From Mycolicibacterium brisbanense (GTDB lineage: Bacteria > Actinomycetota > Actinomycetes > Mycobacteriales > Mycobacteriaceae), in the NCBI RefSeq assembly GCF_001570425.1, contig NZ_BCSX01000050.1, positions 52,031 to 116,030 on the forward strand: 64,000 bases of DNA. The letters are read 5' to 3'. The position numbers were made by a program, and so were the translations under genes. Shown here piece after piece: positions 30,815 through 38,819 of this stretch (position 1 is its first letter; the number at the start of each line of letters is the position of its first letter). The notes beneath the pieces are model-generated. The model was not told the origin of the DNA and did not search any database. It saw nothing but the letters and a program-made list of their open reading frames with translations.

Positions 30815-31861
30815 ATGAAGACACGACATCTACTGCGCGCGACGGCAATCGCGGCGCTCGCCCTCACCAGCATGTTGAGCGCAGCCTGCGGCGGTACCGG
30901 AACGACCGGCTCGGGTGCGGCCGGCGCCGTCACCATCTATAGCGCGGATGGCCTGGGCTCCTGGTACAAGTCGACCTTCGACGCGTTCACCAAGGACACC
31001 GGTATCGTGGTGAACGTCGTCGAGGCAGGCTCGGGTGAGGTGGTCTCGCGGGTGGAGAAGGAGCAGTCCAATCCACAGGCCGACCTGCTGGTGACCCTGC
31101 CGCCCTTCATCCAGAAGGCTGACAAGTCAGGGCTTCTCGTACCCAGCGGGGTCGACACCACCGGCATCGCGGCAGGGCAGGTCGGACCGGACGGCAGGTA
31201 TGTGCCCATCGTCAACAACGCGCTGAGCTTCATCGCCAACCCGTCCGTCAAACCCGCCCCCGCGGGATGGGACGATCTGCTCGCCCCGCGATTCAAAGGC
31301 AAGCTGCAGTACTCCACGCCGGGGCAGGCCGGCGACGGTACCGCGGTGCTCGTGCTGCTGCAGCACCTGCGCGGCCGCGACGGTGCGCTCGACTACCTGA
31401 CCAAGCTGCAGGCAAACAACGTCGGGCCGTCGTCGTCGACCGGCAAGCTGCAACCCAAGGTCAGCAATGGTGAACTGCTGGTCGCCAACGGCGACGTGCA
31501 GATGAACCTCGGCTCCATCAAGGACGACAAGTCGACGTTCAGCATCTTCATTCCCGCCCACGACGGCAAGCGCACGACTGTGTCACTGCCCTACGTCGCG
31601 GGTGTCACCAAGGGCGCACCGCACGCCGACAACGCCAAGAAGCTGCTGAGCTACCTGCTCACCGACGGCGTGCAGAAGACCGTCGCCACCGGTGCGCTGG
31701 GCATCCCGGTGCGCGACAACCTTGCGGATCACGGTGCACCGCAGCCGAATACGCCTGCGAGCGTGCTCGACGGGGTCGAGGTGTGGGTACCGGACTGGAA
31801 TGCGGTGTTGGCAGGGCTCGACGCCGACCTTGCGGCTTATCAGAAGGCAACAGGCAACTGA
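30815..31861 (+). CDS. Phosphonate (2-aminoethylphosphonate-type) ABC transporter substrate-binding lipoprotein
   Basis: A 348-residue periplasmic-binding-type lipoprotein. Seen: an N-terminal signal (RHLLRATAIAALALTSM) with lipobox LSAAC, the Cys near residue 28, followed by a Gly/Thr linker; then VTIYSADGLGSWYKSTFDAFTKDTGI, the opening of the iron/2-AEP-binding SBP family. It is anchored outside the cytoplasmic membrane. The following ATPase and two permeases complete a PhnSTUV-like importer. Specificity for 2-AEP or a relative is inferred from neighbours. Confidence 0.88.
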   Translation: MKTRHLLRATAIAALALTSMLSAACGGTGTTGSGAAGAVTIYSADGLGSWYKSTFDAFTKDTGIVVNVVEAGSGEVVSRVEKEQSNPQADLLVTLPPFIQKADKSGLLVPSGVDTTGIAAGQVGPDGRYVPIVNNALSFIANPSVKPAPAGWDDLLAPRFKGKLQYSTPGQAGDGTAVLVLLQHLRGRDGALDYLTKLQANNVGPSSSTGKLQPKVSNGELLVANGDVQMNLGSIKDDKSTFSIFIPAHDGKRTTVSLPYVAGVTKGAPHADNAKKLLSYLLTDGVQKTVATGALGIPVRDNLADHGAPQPNTPASVLDGVEVWVPDWNAVLAGLDADLAAYQKATGN

Positions 31862-31862
31862 T

Positions 31863-33035
31863 ATGACCGAGACAGGGCTGGGCAGGCCGAACACCAAGGC
31901 CGAACAGAATGCGGACACGAAGCAGGAATCGCTCACGCCGGCCATCACTTTCGACCGGGTGGGGGTGCGCTTCGGCCGGGGCAAGCGGGTGACGCAGGCC
32001 CTGATCGACTTCAACCTGCGGGTGGCCACCGGTGAGACAGTCGCGCTGCTGGGGCCGAGCGGATCGGGCAAGTCGACCGCGCTGGGAGCGCTCGCCGGTT
32101 TCGTCCGGCCCACGTCGGGCACTGTCCGGCTGGCCGGGCGCGACGTCACCGACCTGCCGCCCGCCAAACGCGGCATCGGGGTGGTGCTGCAGTCCTATGC
32201 GCTGTTCCCGCACATGCGGGTGGCCGAGAACGTCGCGTTCGGCTTGAAGGCGCAACGGGTTCCGCGCGCCGAGATCGGCGCCCGGGTGGCCGAAGCCTTG
32301 GACATGGTCGGCATGGCAGCCTACGGGAAACGCTTGCCCCGTGAGCTTTCCGGCGGTCAGCAGCAGCGCATCGCGATCGCCCGGGCACTGGCGATCCGGC
32401 CCAAGGTGCTGCTGCTCGACGAGCCGCTCGCGGCACTGGACGCGCAACTGCGGCAGTCGATGCTGGCCGAACTGCAGCAGCTCAAGGAGTCGCTGCCCGA
32501 CACCGCCATGCTCTATGTCACCCACGACCAGGCCGAGGCGCTGGCGCTGGCCGACCGGATCGTCGTGATGAACAACGCCCGGCTGATGGACGTCGACACC
32601 GCCGAAAACCTGTGGAAACGTCCGCCTACCAGCTTCACCGCGGCGTTCCTCGGCGGTGCCAACCTGATTCCCTGCACGGTGGGGCGGGTCATCGGGACCT
32701 CAGCACTGGTGACCGTCGCCAACCGCACCGTCAGCGCCGAGGCGCCTCAACCTGCCGTCGGCAAGATCGACTGGGCACCAGGGTCTTCCGCGTTGCTGTG
32801 CATCCGCCCGCACGCCCTGCAATTGGTGTCACTGGGCAACCGCGACGCCATGCGCGCCGAGGTGAAATCCGCGGTGTGGCGAGGCGCGACAACGCGTCTC
32901 GTGGTGTCGGTCAACGGTCTTCCCGACAGCCTCGTCGAACTCGACGTGCCGGGCCACGCACAGTTCGAGGTGGGTAACGAGGTCGGCGTCCGGATTCCCG
33001 AGCCGGCCGGGGTGCTCGTGCAGGCCGCCGCGTGA
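31863..33035 (+). CDS. ABC transporter ATP-binding protein (PhnT-like)
   Basis: A 390-residue ABC ATPase with a C-terminal TOBE-type domain. Seen: Walker A GPSGSGKST near residue 63, Q-loop in VVLQSYALFPHM, signature LSGGQQQR, Walker B VLLLDEPLAALD, and the switch His in VTHDQAEALALA. ATG 31863 directly follows the SBP stop and starts with an unusually long hydrophilic N-terminal tail (about 30 residues). It overlaps the first permease gene (GTGA). Confidence 0.9.
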   Translation: MTETGLGRPNTKAEQNADTKQESLTPAITFDRVGVRFGRGKRVTQALIDFNLRVATGETVALLGPSGSGKSTALGALAGFVRPTSGTVRLAGRDVTDLPPAKRGIGVVLQSYALFPHMRVAENVAFGLKAQRVPRAEIGARVAEALDMVGMAAYGKRLPRELSGGQQQRIAIARALAIRPKVLLLDEPLAALDAQLRQSMLAELQQLKESLPDTAMLYVTHDQAEALALADRIVVMNNARLMDVDTAENLWKRPPTSFTAAFLGGANLIPCTVGRVIGTSALVTVANRTVSAEAPQPAVGKIDWAPGSSALLCIRPHALQLVSLGNRDAMRAEVKSAVWRGATTRLVVSVNGLPDSLVELDVPGHAQFEVGNEVGVRIPEPAGVLVQAAA

Positions 33036-33922
33036 CGCTTCTCGACGAGCCCACCGCAGCAGCCCCGGAGCGGGCCGCCGCACCGCGGTCCCGGGCCGCG
33101 CTGTGGGTGCTGCCGCCACTGCTGGTGGTGCTGCTGATCGCGCTCTACCCGCTGCTGCGGGTGCTCGGGGAGTCGGCTGACCCGGGAACCTGGGCCGAGG
33201 TGCTGGGCTCGGCGGTGTTCCGGGATGCGTTGTGGCGCACCGTCGCCATCGCGGTGACGTCGACGGCAGGCTGTCTGGTTCTCGGCACCTTCGTGGGGAT
33301 CGTGCTGGCCTTCGTGCCGTTTCCGGGGTCGCAGCTGGTGGGCCGGCTGATCGACACCGTGCTGTCGCTGCCGTCGTTCCTCATCACGCTGGCCTTCACG
33401 TTCCTGTACGGCACCGCCGGTGCGGTGAACGCGGCGATCCTGAGCGTCACCGGCGGTGATACTCCGCTGCTGAACTTCCTCTACACGCCGGCCGGTGTCG
33501 TCGCCGCCGAGATCACGTTCTTCACCCCGTTCGTGGTGCGGCCGCTCCTGGCGGCGTTCGCGTTGGTGCCGCGTGCGCAGCTCGACGTGGCGGCGAGTCT
33601 GGGGGCCTCGCCGCTGCGGGTGCTCCGGTCGGTGATCATGCCTGAGGCCTGGCCCGCTCTGGTAGCCGGGGGCAGCTTGGTTCTGCTGTTGACCCTCAAC
33701 GAATTCGGCATCGTGCTGTTCACCGGCGCGAAGGGCGTCATCACCCTGCCGGTGCTGATCTACACGCGCGGCATCGTGACGTTCGACCTGCCCGGCGCCG
33801 CGGTCATCGCGACCGTACAGGTGGTGCTGTCACTGGGCCTGTACGGGGGATACCGAATGGTGTTCGCCCGCATGACAACCGGAAGGGGCGTGGCCGATGC
33901 TGCTGTGGAACAGGCGAAGTAA
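33032..33922 (+). CDS. Phosphonate ABC transporter permease (PhnU-like)
   Basis: A 296-residue BPD-type permease with six predicted helices. Seen: first helix ALWVLPPLLVVLLIALYPLL and the EAA loop, DVAASLGASPLRVLRSVIMPEAWPALVAGG near 187-216. Start GTG 33032 overlaps the ATPase stop; the gene overlaps the next permease by 26 bp, so the two permeases should be made together as a heterodimer. Confidence 0.9.
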   Translation: MTLLDEPTAAAPERAAAPRSRAALWVLPPLLVVLLIALYPLLRVLGESADPGTWAEVLGSAVFRDALWRTVAIAVTSTAGCLVLGTFVGIVLAFVPFPGSQLVGRLIDTVLSLPSFLITLAFTFLYGTAGAVNAAILSVTGGDTPLLNFLYTPAGVVAAEITFFTPFVVRPLLAAFALVPRAQLDVAASLGASPLRVLRSVIMPEAWPALVAGGSLVLLLTLNEFGIVLFTGAKGVITLPVLIYTRGIVTFDLPGAAVIATVQVVLSLGLYGGYRMVFARMTTGRGVADAAVEQAK

Positions 33923-34694
33923 GGCTTTGGTCCTCACGGTTTTCGGACTCGTGGTTCTCGTGGTGTTCGTGGCACCGCTGGCCACTGTGGTATTGGCTGG
34001 TCTGGCCGGAACGTGGACATCGGCTCTGCCGTCGAACCTCGGCTTCGGTCATTTTCACGACGCGTTGTCCGGCGAGAACCTGGCCAGCCTGTCGGTGAGC
34101 CTGCAGACCGCATTCGCGGCCGGGGCCGTCGCGCTGGTGCTGGGAACCTGGGCGGCGCTCGCCGCGCGCGAATGTCCTTCGTGGCTGCGGAAATTCACCG
34201 ATGCCGTGTTTCACCTACCGATCGCCGTGCCGTCGGTGGCCATCGGCCTCGGGTTGCTCATCGCGTTCAACTCACGTCCGCTGCTGCTCGGTGGCACGCG
34301 GTGGATCGTCATCCTCGCGCACACCATGCTGGTGCTGGCATTCGCGTTCAGTGCGGTGTCGGCAGCGCTGGATCGGCTCGACCCGGCCTATCGGCAGGCC
34401 GCGGAATCGCTTGGCGCCGGGCCTGTTCGGGTGTTGACGCGGGTGACGTTGCCGTTGCTGCTGCCGTCGTTGGGAGCCGCGGCCGGGTTGGCCGTCGCGC
34501 TGTCGATGGGCGAACTCGGGGCCACCGTGATGGTGTACCCCGCGACCTGGAAGACCCTGCCCGTCAACATCTTCGGGCTCACCGACCGTGGTCAGGCGTT
34601 CCAGGCCGCCGCATGCACCACCATCCTGCTGCTCGTCACCCTGCTCGCCCTCGTGGTCCTTGGCCGCATTCGCGGCCGCGCCGCCGTGCGTTAG
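33897..34694 (+). CDS. Phosphonate ABC transporter permease (PhnV-like)
   Basis: A 265-residue BPD-type permease. Seen: first helix ALVLTVFGLVVLVVFVAPLATVVLAGL, helices through the length, and the EAA loop RQAAESLGAGPVRVLTRVTLPLLLPSLG near 165-192. It is the last gene of the phosphonate transcript; a repeat-rich segment follows instead of a simple terminator. Confidence 0.9.
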   Translation: MLLWNRRSKALVLTVFGLVVLVVFVAPLATVVLAGLAGTWTSALPSNLGFGHFHDALSGENLASLSVSLQTAFAAGAVALVLGTWAALAARECPSWLRKFTDAVFHLPIAVPSVAIGLGLLIAFNSRPLLLGGTRWIVILAHTMLVLAFAFSAVSAALDRLDPAYRQAAESLGAGPVRVLTRVTLPLLLPSLGAAAGLAVALSMGELGATVMVYPATWKTLPVNIFGLTDRGQAFQAAACTTILLLVTLLALVVLGRIRGRAAVR

Positions 34695-34706
34695 CCCTTG
34701 CAGTCA

Positions 34707-34736
34707 GGAACCCTTGCACCGGGAACCCTTGCACCG
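34707..34736 (+). repeat. 15-bp tandem direct repeat, two copies
   Basis: Seen: GGAACCCTTGCACCG at 34707-34721 and again at 34722-34736, just after the phosphonate permease stop. It abuts the left arm of the 23-bp inverted repeat that frames the HNH-like gene. Confidence 0.8.
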
Positions 34737-34753
34737 CGAGCGTGCGTGTCTGT
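34731..34753 (+). repeat. Left arm of a 23-bp perfect inverted repeat around the HNH-like gene
   Basis: Seen: the 23 bases at 34731-34753 (core GCGAGCGTGCGTGTCTGT) are the exact reverse complement of 35230-35252. With three mismatches the match extends inward to about 34767/35216 (both arms share the CACGCCG block). A third, 13-bp inverted copy of the core (CGCACGCTCGCGG) is at 34786-34798 and could form a stem with this arm. Confidence 0.85.
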
Positions 34754-34795
34754 TGCCCGCCACGCCGTATTCCGCCAGCGCGTTCCGCACGCTCG

Positions 34796-34825
34796 CGGGC
34801 CGTCAGGGTGCGGGCCGTCAGGGTG
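34796..34825 (+). repeat. 15-bp tandem direct repeat, two copies, at the HNH gene 3' end
   Basis: Seen: CGGGCCGTCAGGGTG at 34796-34810 and 34811-34825. The second copy runs into the last codons of the HNH-like gene (stop at 34818-34820, minus strand). Confidence 0.75.
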
Positions 34826-35168
34826 CGGAGGCCGTCAACGCTGCCCGGATTTCGACGTATCGCGTCAGGAAGAGACGTTCGTCGAGCCGCTTACGCCGCA
34901 TCCAGCCGGTCACCTCGTCATTGCATTTGCTCGCATTGCATGACGCGCACGCAGGCACGACGTTGTCGATGGTGTACCGCCCACCCCGCGAGATGGCCAT
35001 GACGCAATCTCGCTGCAATGCGGTACCGGTAGTGCCGCAGTAGGCGCAACCGTTCCACGCATCCTTAATCGCGGACCATTGCGCGTCGGTCAGGTCGTTG
35101 ACCACGCTGTCGAGGCGACGCTTGCGCTTGCGGGCGGCCCGCGCCCGACGAGTTCGACTGACCGCCAT
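34818..35168 (-). CDS. HNH-endonuclease-like protein with an altered first motif residue
   Basis: About 116 residues from ATG 35168. Seen: a very basic N terminus (RTRRARAARKRKRR), a zinc-binding CAYC (Cys41/44) and CASC (Cys74/77), and the beta-beta-alpha core RDCVMAISRGGRYTIDNVVPACASCNASK. The position that is normally His (RDHVxPxSRGG) is Cys55, so the usual general base is missing; activity may be lost or changed. An in-frame ATG 23 codons upstream lies in the flanking repeat region and is less likely. The gene is framed by 23-bp inverted repeats. Confidence 0.75.
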   Translation of the reverse strand: MAVSRTRRARAARKRKRRLDSVVNDLTDAQWSAIKDAWNGCAYCGTTGTALQRDCVMAISRGGRYTIDNVVPACASCNASKCNDEVTGWMRRKRLDERLFLTRYVEIRAALTASAP

Positions 35169-35229
35169 GGGATGAGCGTAGGCGGGACGAGCGTGCGTGA
35201 ACTGCCGGTGAGACCCGGCGTGTCGGGGG

Positions 35230-35252
35230 ACAGACACGCACGCTCGCGGTGC
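35230..35252 (-). repeat. Right arm of the 23-bp perfect inverted repeat
   Basis: Seen: exact reverse complement of 34731-34753 (core ACAGACACGCACGCTCGC). It is placed 62 bp upstream of the HNH-like start codon and runs into the 7-bp tandem repeats at 35248-35282. Confidence 0.85.
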
Positions 35253-35282
35253 TAGGTGCTAGGTGCCAGGTGCCAGGTGCAA
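35248..35282 (+). repeat. 7-bp tandem repeat, five copies
   Basis: Seen: GGTGCTA, GGTGCTA, GGTGCCA, GGTGCCA, GGTGCAA in direct succession, ending 3 bp before the FadE stop codon. Too short and regular for CRISPR; a slippage-prone simple repeat. Confidence 0.8.
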
Positions 35283-35285
35283 CTG

Positions 35286-37448
35286 CTACCGGAGCAGCGG
35301 GTCTCGGGGGAGGCCGAGGATGCGCTCGGCGATGGTGTTGCGGGTGATCTCGGAGGTGCCGCCGGCGATGGTCATCGCCCGGTTGCCGAGGTAGGCGCGG
35401 GTCAGCTTGCGGGTGGCACCGGAGACCGCGGCTGCCCCGGCCAGATCCATACCCAGTTCGGTCAACCGTTGCGAATGCTCGGCCACCAGTAGCTTGGTCA
35501 CGTTGCCTTCCGGGCCGGGTTCGGCACCGGCGATGGCCCGCGACACGCGGCGCAGGTTGAGCAGCCGCAGCGTGTGGCCGACGGCGATCACCTCGCCGGC
35601 GCGCCACGCGTAGCCGGCGCCGGCGGGCGACGCGTCGAGCATGGCCACGAGATCGTCGGCACTGAACCCGGTCGGCGCCGCGGAGCCCCCGCCGATCGAG
35701 ATGCGCTCGTTGCCCAGCGTCGCCCGCGCCACCAGCCAGCCCTTGTTCACGTCGCCCACCACGTCCTCGTCGGGCACGAAGACGTCGTCGAAGAACACCT
35801 CGTTGAAGTGCGCGTCGCCGGTCAGGCCCTGCAACGGATTCACCGTAACGCCAGGCGATTTCATGTCGATTGCCATCATCGTCACGCCGGCGTGCTTGGG
35901 TGCGTCGGGATCGGTGCGCACCGTGGCCAGGCCCCACTGGCAGTGCTGAGCCAGGCTGGTCCACACCTTCTGACCCGTGACCCGCCAGCCGCCGTCGACC
36001 TTCTTCGCCGCCGTGCGCACCGCCGCGGCATCGGATCCCGCACCCGGTTCGGAGAACAGCTGGCACCACATGACCTGACCGCGCAGCACCGGCTCCACCC
36101 AGCGGTCACGCTGATCGTCGGTGCCGGCCTGCGCGATGGTCAGCGTCACCCAGCCGGTGATGCCCATGTCGGGGCGCTCAATGTCGGCGAATTCCTCTTC
36201 GATCACCAACTGCTCCAACACATCTGCGCCGCGGCCCCACGGCTTGGGCCAATGCGGTACGAGATAGCCGGAGTCGACGAGATAGTCGCGACGCTGCTCG
36301 GCGGGCAGGGCCCGCACCTCAGCGGCCGCCTCGGCGGCGGCCTTCCGGTGCACGTCCGCTTCCGGCGGAAGGGTGAACGACGCGCCGTGCGCCCGGCCGG
36401 TGCGCTGCCCGTCGACGACGTCGAGCAACGGGTCGGCGGCCTCGCCCAGTAGCGCGGCCAGTGTCCTGGCCCGGCGCAGGTACAGGTGCGCGTCGTGTTC
36501 CCAGGTGAACCCGATGCCGCCGTGCAGCTGAATGTTGTTCTCGGCGTTGAAGACCACAGCCCGGGCGGCATGCGCTGCGGCGACGGCGGCGGCGAACCAG
36601 GCGCCGTCGAGATCATCGGCGCGGGCCGCGTCCCAGACGGCGGCGGTGGTCTGCTCGGCGGCGACGAGCATGTTGGCGGCGTGGTGTTTGACGGCCTGGA
36701 ACGTTCCGATGGTGCGGCCGAACTGTTCGCGCACCTTCGCGTACTCCACTGCCATGTCCAGCGCGGCCCACGCCACGCCGACCGCCTCGGCACCCGCCAG
36801 GATGCGAAACACCGTGCGGGCCAAGGGCGCAGCGCCACGGATCACGCGTTCATCGGCGACGGAGACCGCACGCAGCGTGACGGCGCCGATACTGCGGGTG
36901 GGGTCAAGCCCGTCTTCGGCCGTCACCGTGACTCCGTCGGCGGCGGCGTCGACGATGACCAGGTCGTCTCCCGCGGCGAGCACCAGTACGTGGGCGTCGG
37001 GTGCGCCCAGCACGGCGGCCGCGGTTCCTGCGAGTAAGCCGTCCGCACCGATGTCCACGGTGCCGGCCAACCCAAGCGCTCCGATGGAAGAGCCGCCTGC
37101 CAGTCCCGGAAGCAATTGCGCCCGAACAGGTTCGGTCGCAAGGCGATCGATCGCCACCGCCGCGGCGACGGTGGGCAGAAACGGACCCGACATCAGCTCG
37201 CGGCCCGCGACCTCGACCACGACGGCCAGTTCGGCGAGTCCGAAACCCAATCCTTCGTGCTCTTCGGCGACGGCTAGCCCGTTCCACCCGAGATCGACTG
37301 CTGCCGACCAGATTTCGTCGGGAAAGGAACCCGGGGCGGCCAGCGTGGCGCGGGCCGCACCGCGGCTGCCGAGCCGTGACAGCTGCCCGAGAGCCGATTC
37401 GGCAAGGTCTTGGTGTTCTTCGGTGATGGCCAGAGCTGACTTACCCAT
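35286..37448 (-). CDS. Two-domain acyl-CoA dehydrogenase (FadE type)
   Basis: A 720-residue fusion of two acyl-CoA dehydrogenase units, about twice the usual length. Seen: unit 1 (about 1-345) ends with QLHGGIGFTWEHDAHLYLRRAR, the canonical ACAD C-terminal motif; unit 2 (about 360-720) has MWCQLFSEPGAGSDAAAVRT and WRVTGQKVWTSLAQHCQW, the FAD/substrate motifs, and ends AGGTSEITRNTIAERILGLPRD. Double FadE proteins exist in mycobacteria (FadE22/FadE34-like). It likely desaturates a fatty or sterol-derived acyl-CoA. A palindrome (37451-37463) sits right before its ATG. Confidence 0.92.
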   Translation of the reverse strand: MGKSALAITEEHQDLAESALGQLSRLGSRGAARATLAAPGSFPDEIWSAAVDLGWNGLAVAEEHEGLGFGLAELAVVVEVAGRELMSGPFLPTVAAAVAIDRLATEPVRAQLLPGLAGGSSIGALGLAGTVDIGADGLLAGTAAAVLGAPDAHVLVLAAGDDLVIVDAAADGVTVTAEDGLDPTRSIGAVTLRAVSVADERVIRGAAPLARTVFRILAGAEAVGVAWAALDMAVEYAKVREQFGRTIGTFQAVKHHAANMLVAAEQTTAAVWDAARADDLDGAWFAAAVAAAHAARAVVFNAENNIQLHGGIGFTWEHDAHLYLRRARTLAALLGEAADPLLDVVDGQRTGRAHGASFTLPPEADVHRKAAAEAAAEVRALPAEQRRDYLVDSGYLVPHWPKPWGRGADVLEQLVIEEEFADIERPDMGITGWVTLTIAQAGTDDQRDRWVEPVLRGQVMWCQLFSEPGAGSDAAAVRTAAKKVDGGWRVTGQKVWTSLAQHCQWGLATVRTDPDAPKHAGVTMMAIDMKSPGVTVNPLQGLTGDAHFNEVFFDDVFVPDEDVVGDVNKGWLVARATLGNERISIGGGSAAPTGFSADDLVAMLDASPAGAGYAWRAGEVIAVGHTLRLLNLRRVSRAIAGAEPGPEGNVTKLLVAEHSQRLTELGMDLAGAAAVSGATRKLTRAYLGNRAMTIAGGTSEITRNTIAERILGLPRDPLLR

Positions 37449-37450
37449 GT

Positions 37451-37463
37451 TTAGCGAAGCTAA
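37451..37463. promoter_or_regulatory. 13-bp palindrome adjoining the FadE start
   Basis: Seen: TTAGCGAAGCTAA, 5-bp perfect arms with GAA centre, only 2 bp upstream of ATG 37448. It leaves no room for a Shine-Dalgarno beyond it, so the transcript may be leaderless with an operator over its start (inferred). Confidence 0.4.
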
Positions 37464-37571
37464 CGGGATGCGGGGCCGACGGCTAGGTGATCCAGGTCAC
37501 AGTCCGACATCCACTGTACAAGTTGGCGAAGTTGTCACCTGGCAGCCGTCGATGCGCGGTACGCTCGCGAA

Positions 37572-38795
37572 ATGACGGCACGACCGGACGACCGGCACCG
37601 CGGACCCAGCCTTGCCAGCCGGGCTCGTTGGCTGCTGCGGGCCACGCCGGCCGACCACATGCTGGCCTGGACCGTGGCCTCGGCCTCATTACCGGTCGTC
37701 GGTAAGCACCTAGAGCCACTCGGCGCCATGGCGGCCATGGGGGTGTGGGGCTTCCGGCATATGCCCGACTTCTTTGCGGCATCGGCGAAATCCTGGTTGA
37801 CCCCCGGTAATGCCCAGGTCCGCAAGGCGGAGCGGGACCAGACCAACGAAATCGCCCAGACCGCATTGCGCGGCGTGGTCACCCCCGCCGATCTCGATAT
37901 CCAGTGGCCGGCGCAGCGGCCCATGCCGCCGTTGTGCAACACGCTGGAATACCGCCGGGACGTGTACCGGACCTCGGTGCGCTACGGCGACAGCCCGACA
38001 CAGCTGCTCGACGTGTGGCGGCCCAAGCACCTGCCCAGTGAACCCGCGCCGGTTCTGTTGTTCGTCCCCGGCGGAGCCTGGGTGCACGGGAGCCGGATGT
38101 TGCAGGGCTACGCCCTGATGTCGCACCTCGCGCAGCGGGGCTGGGTGTGCCTGTCCATCGACTACCGGGTGGCTCCGCATCACCGTTGGCCACGGCACAT
38201 CACCGACGTCAAGGCTGCGATCGCGTGGGCCAGGGCCAACGTCGACAAATTCGGTGGTGATCGCAGCTTCGTTGCGGTGGCGGGATGCTCGGCTGGCGGG
38301 CATCTGGCCGCGTTGGCCGGACTCACGCCCAACCATCCTGATCTGCAGGGCGCGTTGCCCGATGGGTCGGACACGTCGGTGGACGCCGTCGTCGGCATCT
38401 ACGGCCGCTATGACTGGGAGGACCAGTCCACCGAGGAGCGGGTGCGCTTCGTCAACTTCCTCGAACGCGTCGTCGTCGGTCGCCGCATCGACCGGCACCC
38501 GGAGATCTACCGGTTGGCCTCGCCCATCGCACAGATCCACCGTGACGCCCCACCGTTCCTTGTCGTCCACGGCACCGGCGACAGCGTCATCCCGGTCGCG
38601 CAGGCGCGCAGCTTCGTCGACCGGCTCAAGGCCGTATCACGCTCACCCGTCAGCTATATCGAATTGCCCGGTGCCGGGCACGCGTTCGATATGACCGACG
38701 GTGCCCGCACCGGATCCGTTGCGACCGCAATCGGGCTGTTCCTCAACCAAATTCACCGAAATCGGATGCTTGAACGGGCCAAAGCGGTTATATAG
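37572..38795 (+). CDS. Alpha/beta hydrolase, mycobacterial lipase/esterase family
   Basis: A 407-residue esterase. Seen: FVPGGAWVHGSRMLQGY (oxyanion, about 157-173), nucleophile elbow GCSAGGHLAAL near 237-247, catalytic Asp in GTGDSVIPVA and His in GAGHAFDM near 377. The first 130 residues form a family-specific N-terminal region. It is strongly similar to the esterase at 55860-57098. It is followed 24 nt later by a WS/DGAT gene, the same pairing as Rv0220 (lipC)-Rv0221 in M. tuberculosis. Probably lipid-ester hydrolysis in the cell envelope or cytosol. Confidence 0.88.
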   Translation: MTARPDDRHRGPSLASRARWLLRATPADHMLAWTVASASLPVVGKHLEPLGAMAAMGVWGFRHMPDFFAASAKSWLTPGNAQVRKAERDQTNEIAQTALRGVVTPADLDIQWPAQRPMPPLCNTLEYRRDVYRTSVRYGDSPTQLLDVWRPKHLPSEPAPVLLFVPGGAWVHGSRMLQGYALMSHLAQRGWVCLSIDYRVAPHHRWPRHITDVKAAIAWARANVDKFGGDRSFVAVAGCSAGGHLAALAGLTPNHPDLQGALPDGSDTSVDAVVGIYGRYDWEDQSTEERVRFVNFLERVVVGRRIDRHPEIYRLASPIAQIHRDAPPFLVVHGTGDSVIPVAQARSFVDRLKAVSRSPVSYIELPGAGHAFDMTDGARTGSVATAIGLFLNQIHRNRMLERAKAVI

Positions 38796-38819
38796 ACGCC
38801 TCCACAGGGGAGGTCAAGA

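Noticed and set aside
34731..35252. 23-bp inverted repeats as the ends of an insertion sequence
   Set aside because: No transposase between them and no target-site duplication recognised; kept only as a repeat-framed island.
35248..35282. Short regular repeats as a CRISPR array
   Set aside because: 7-bp units with no spacers; a simple tandem repeat.
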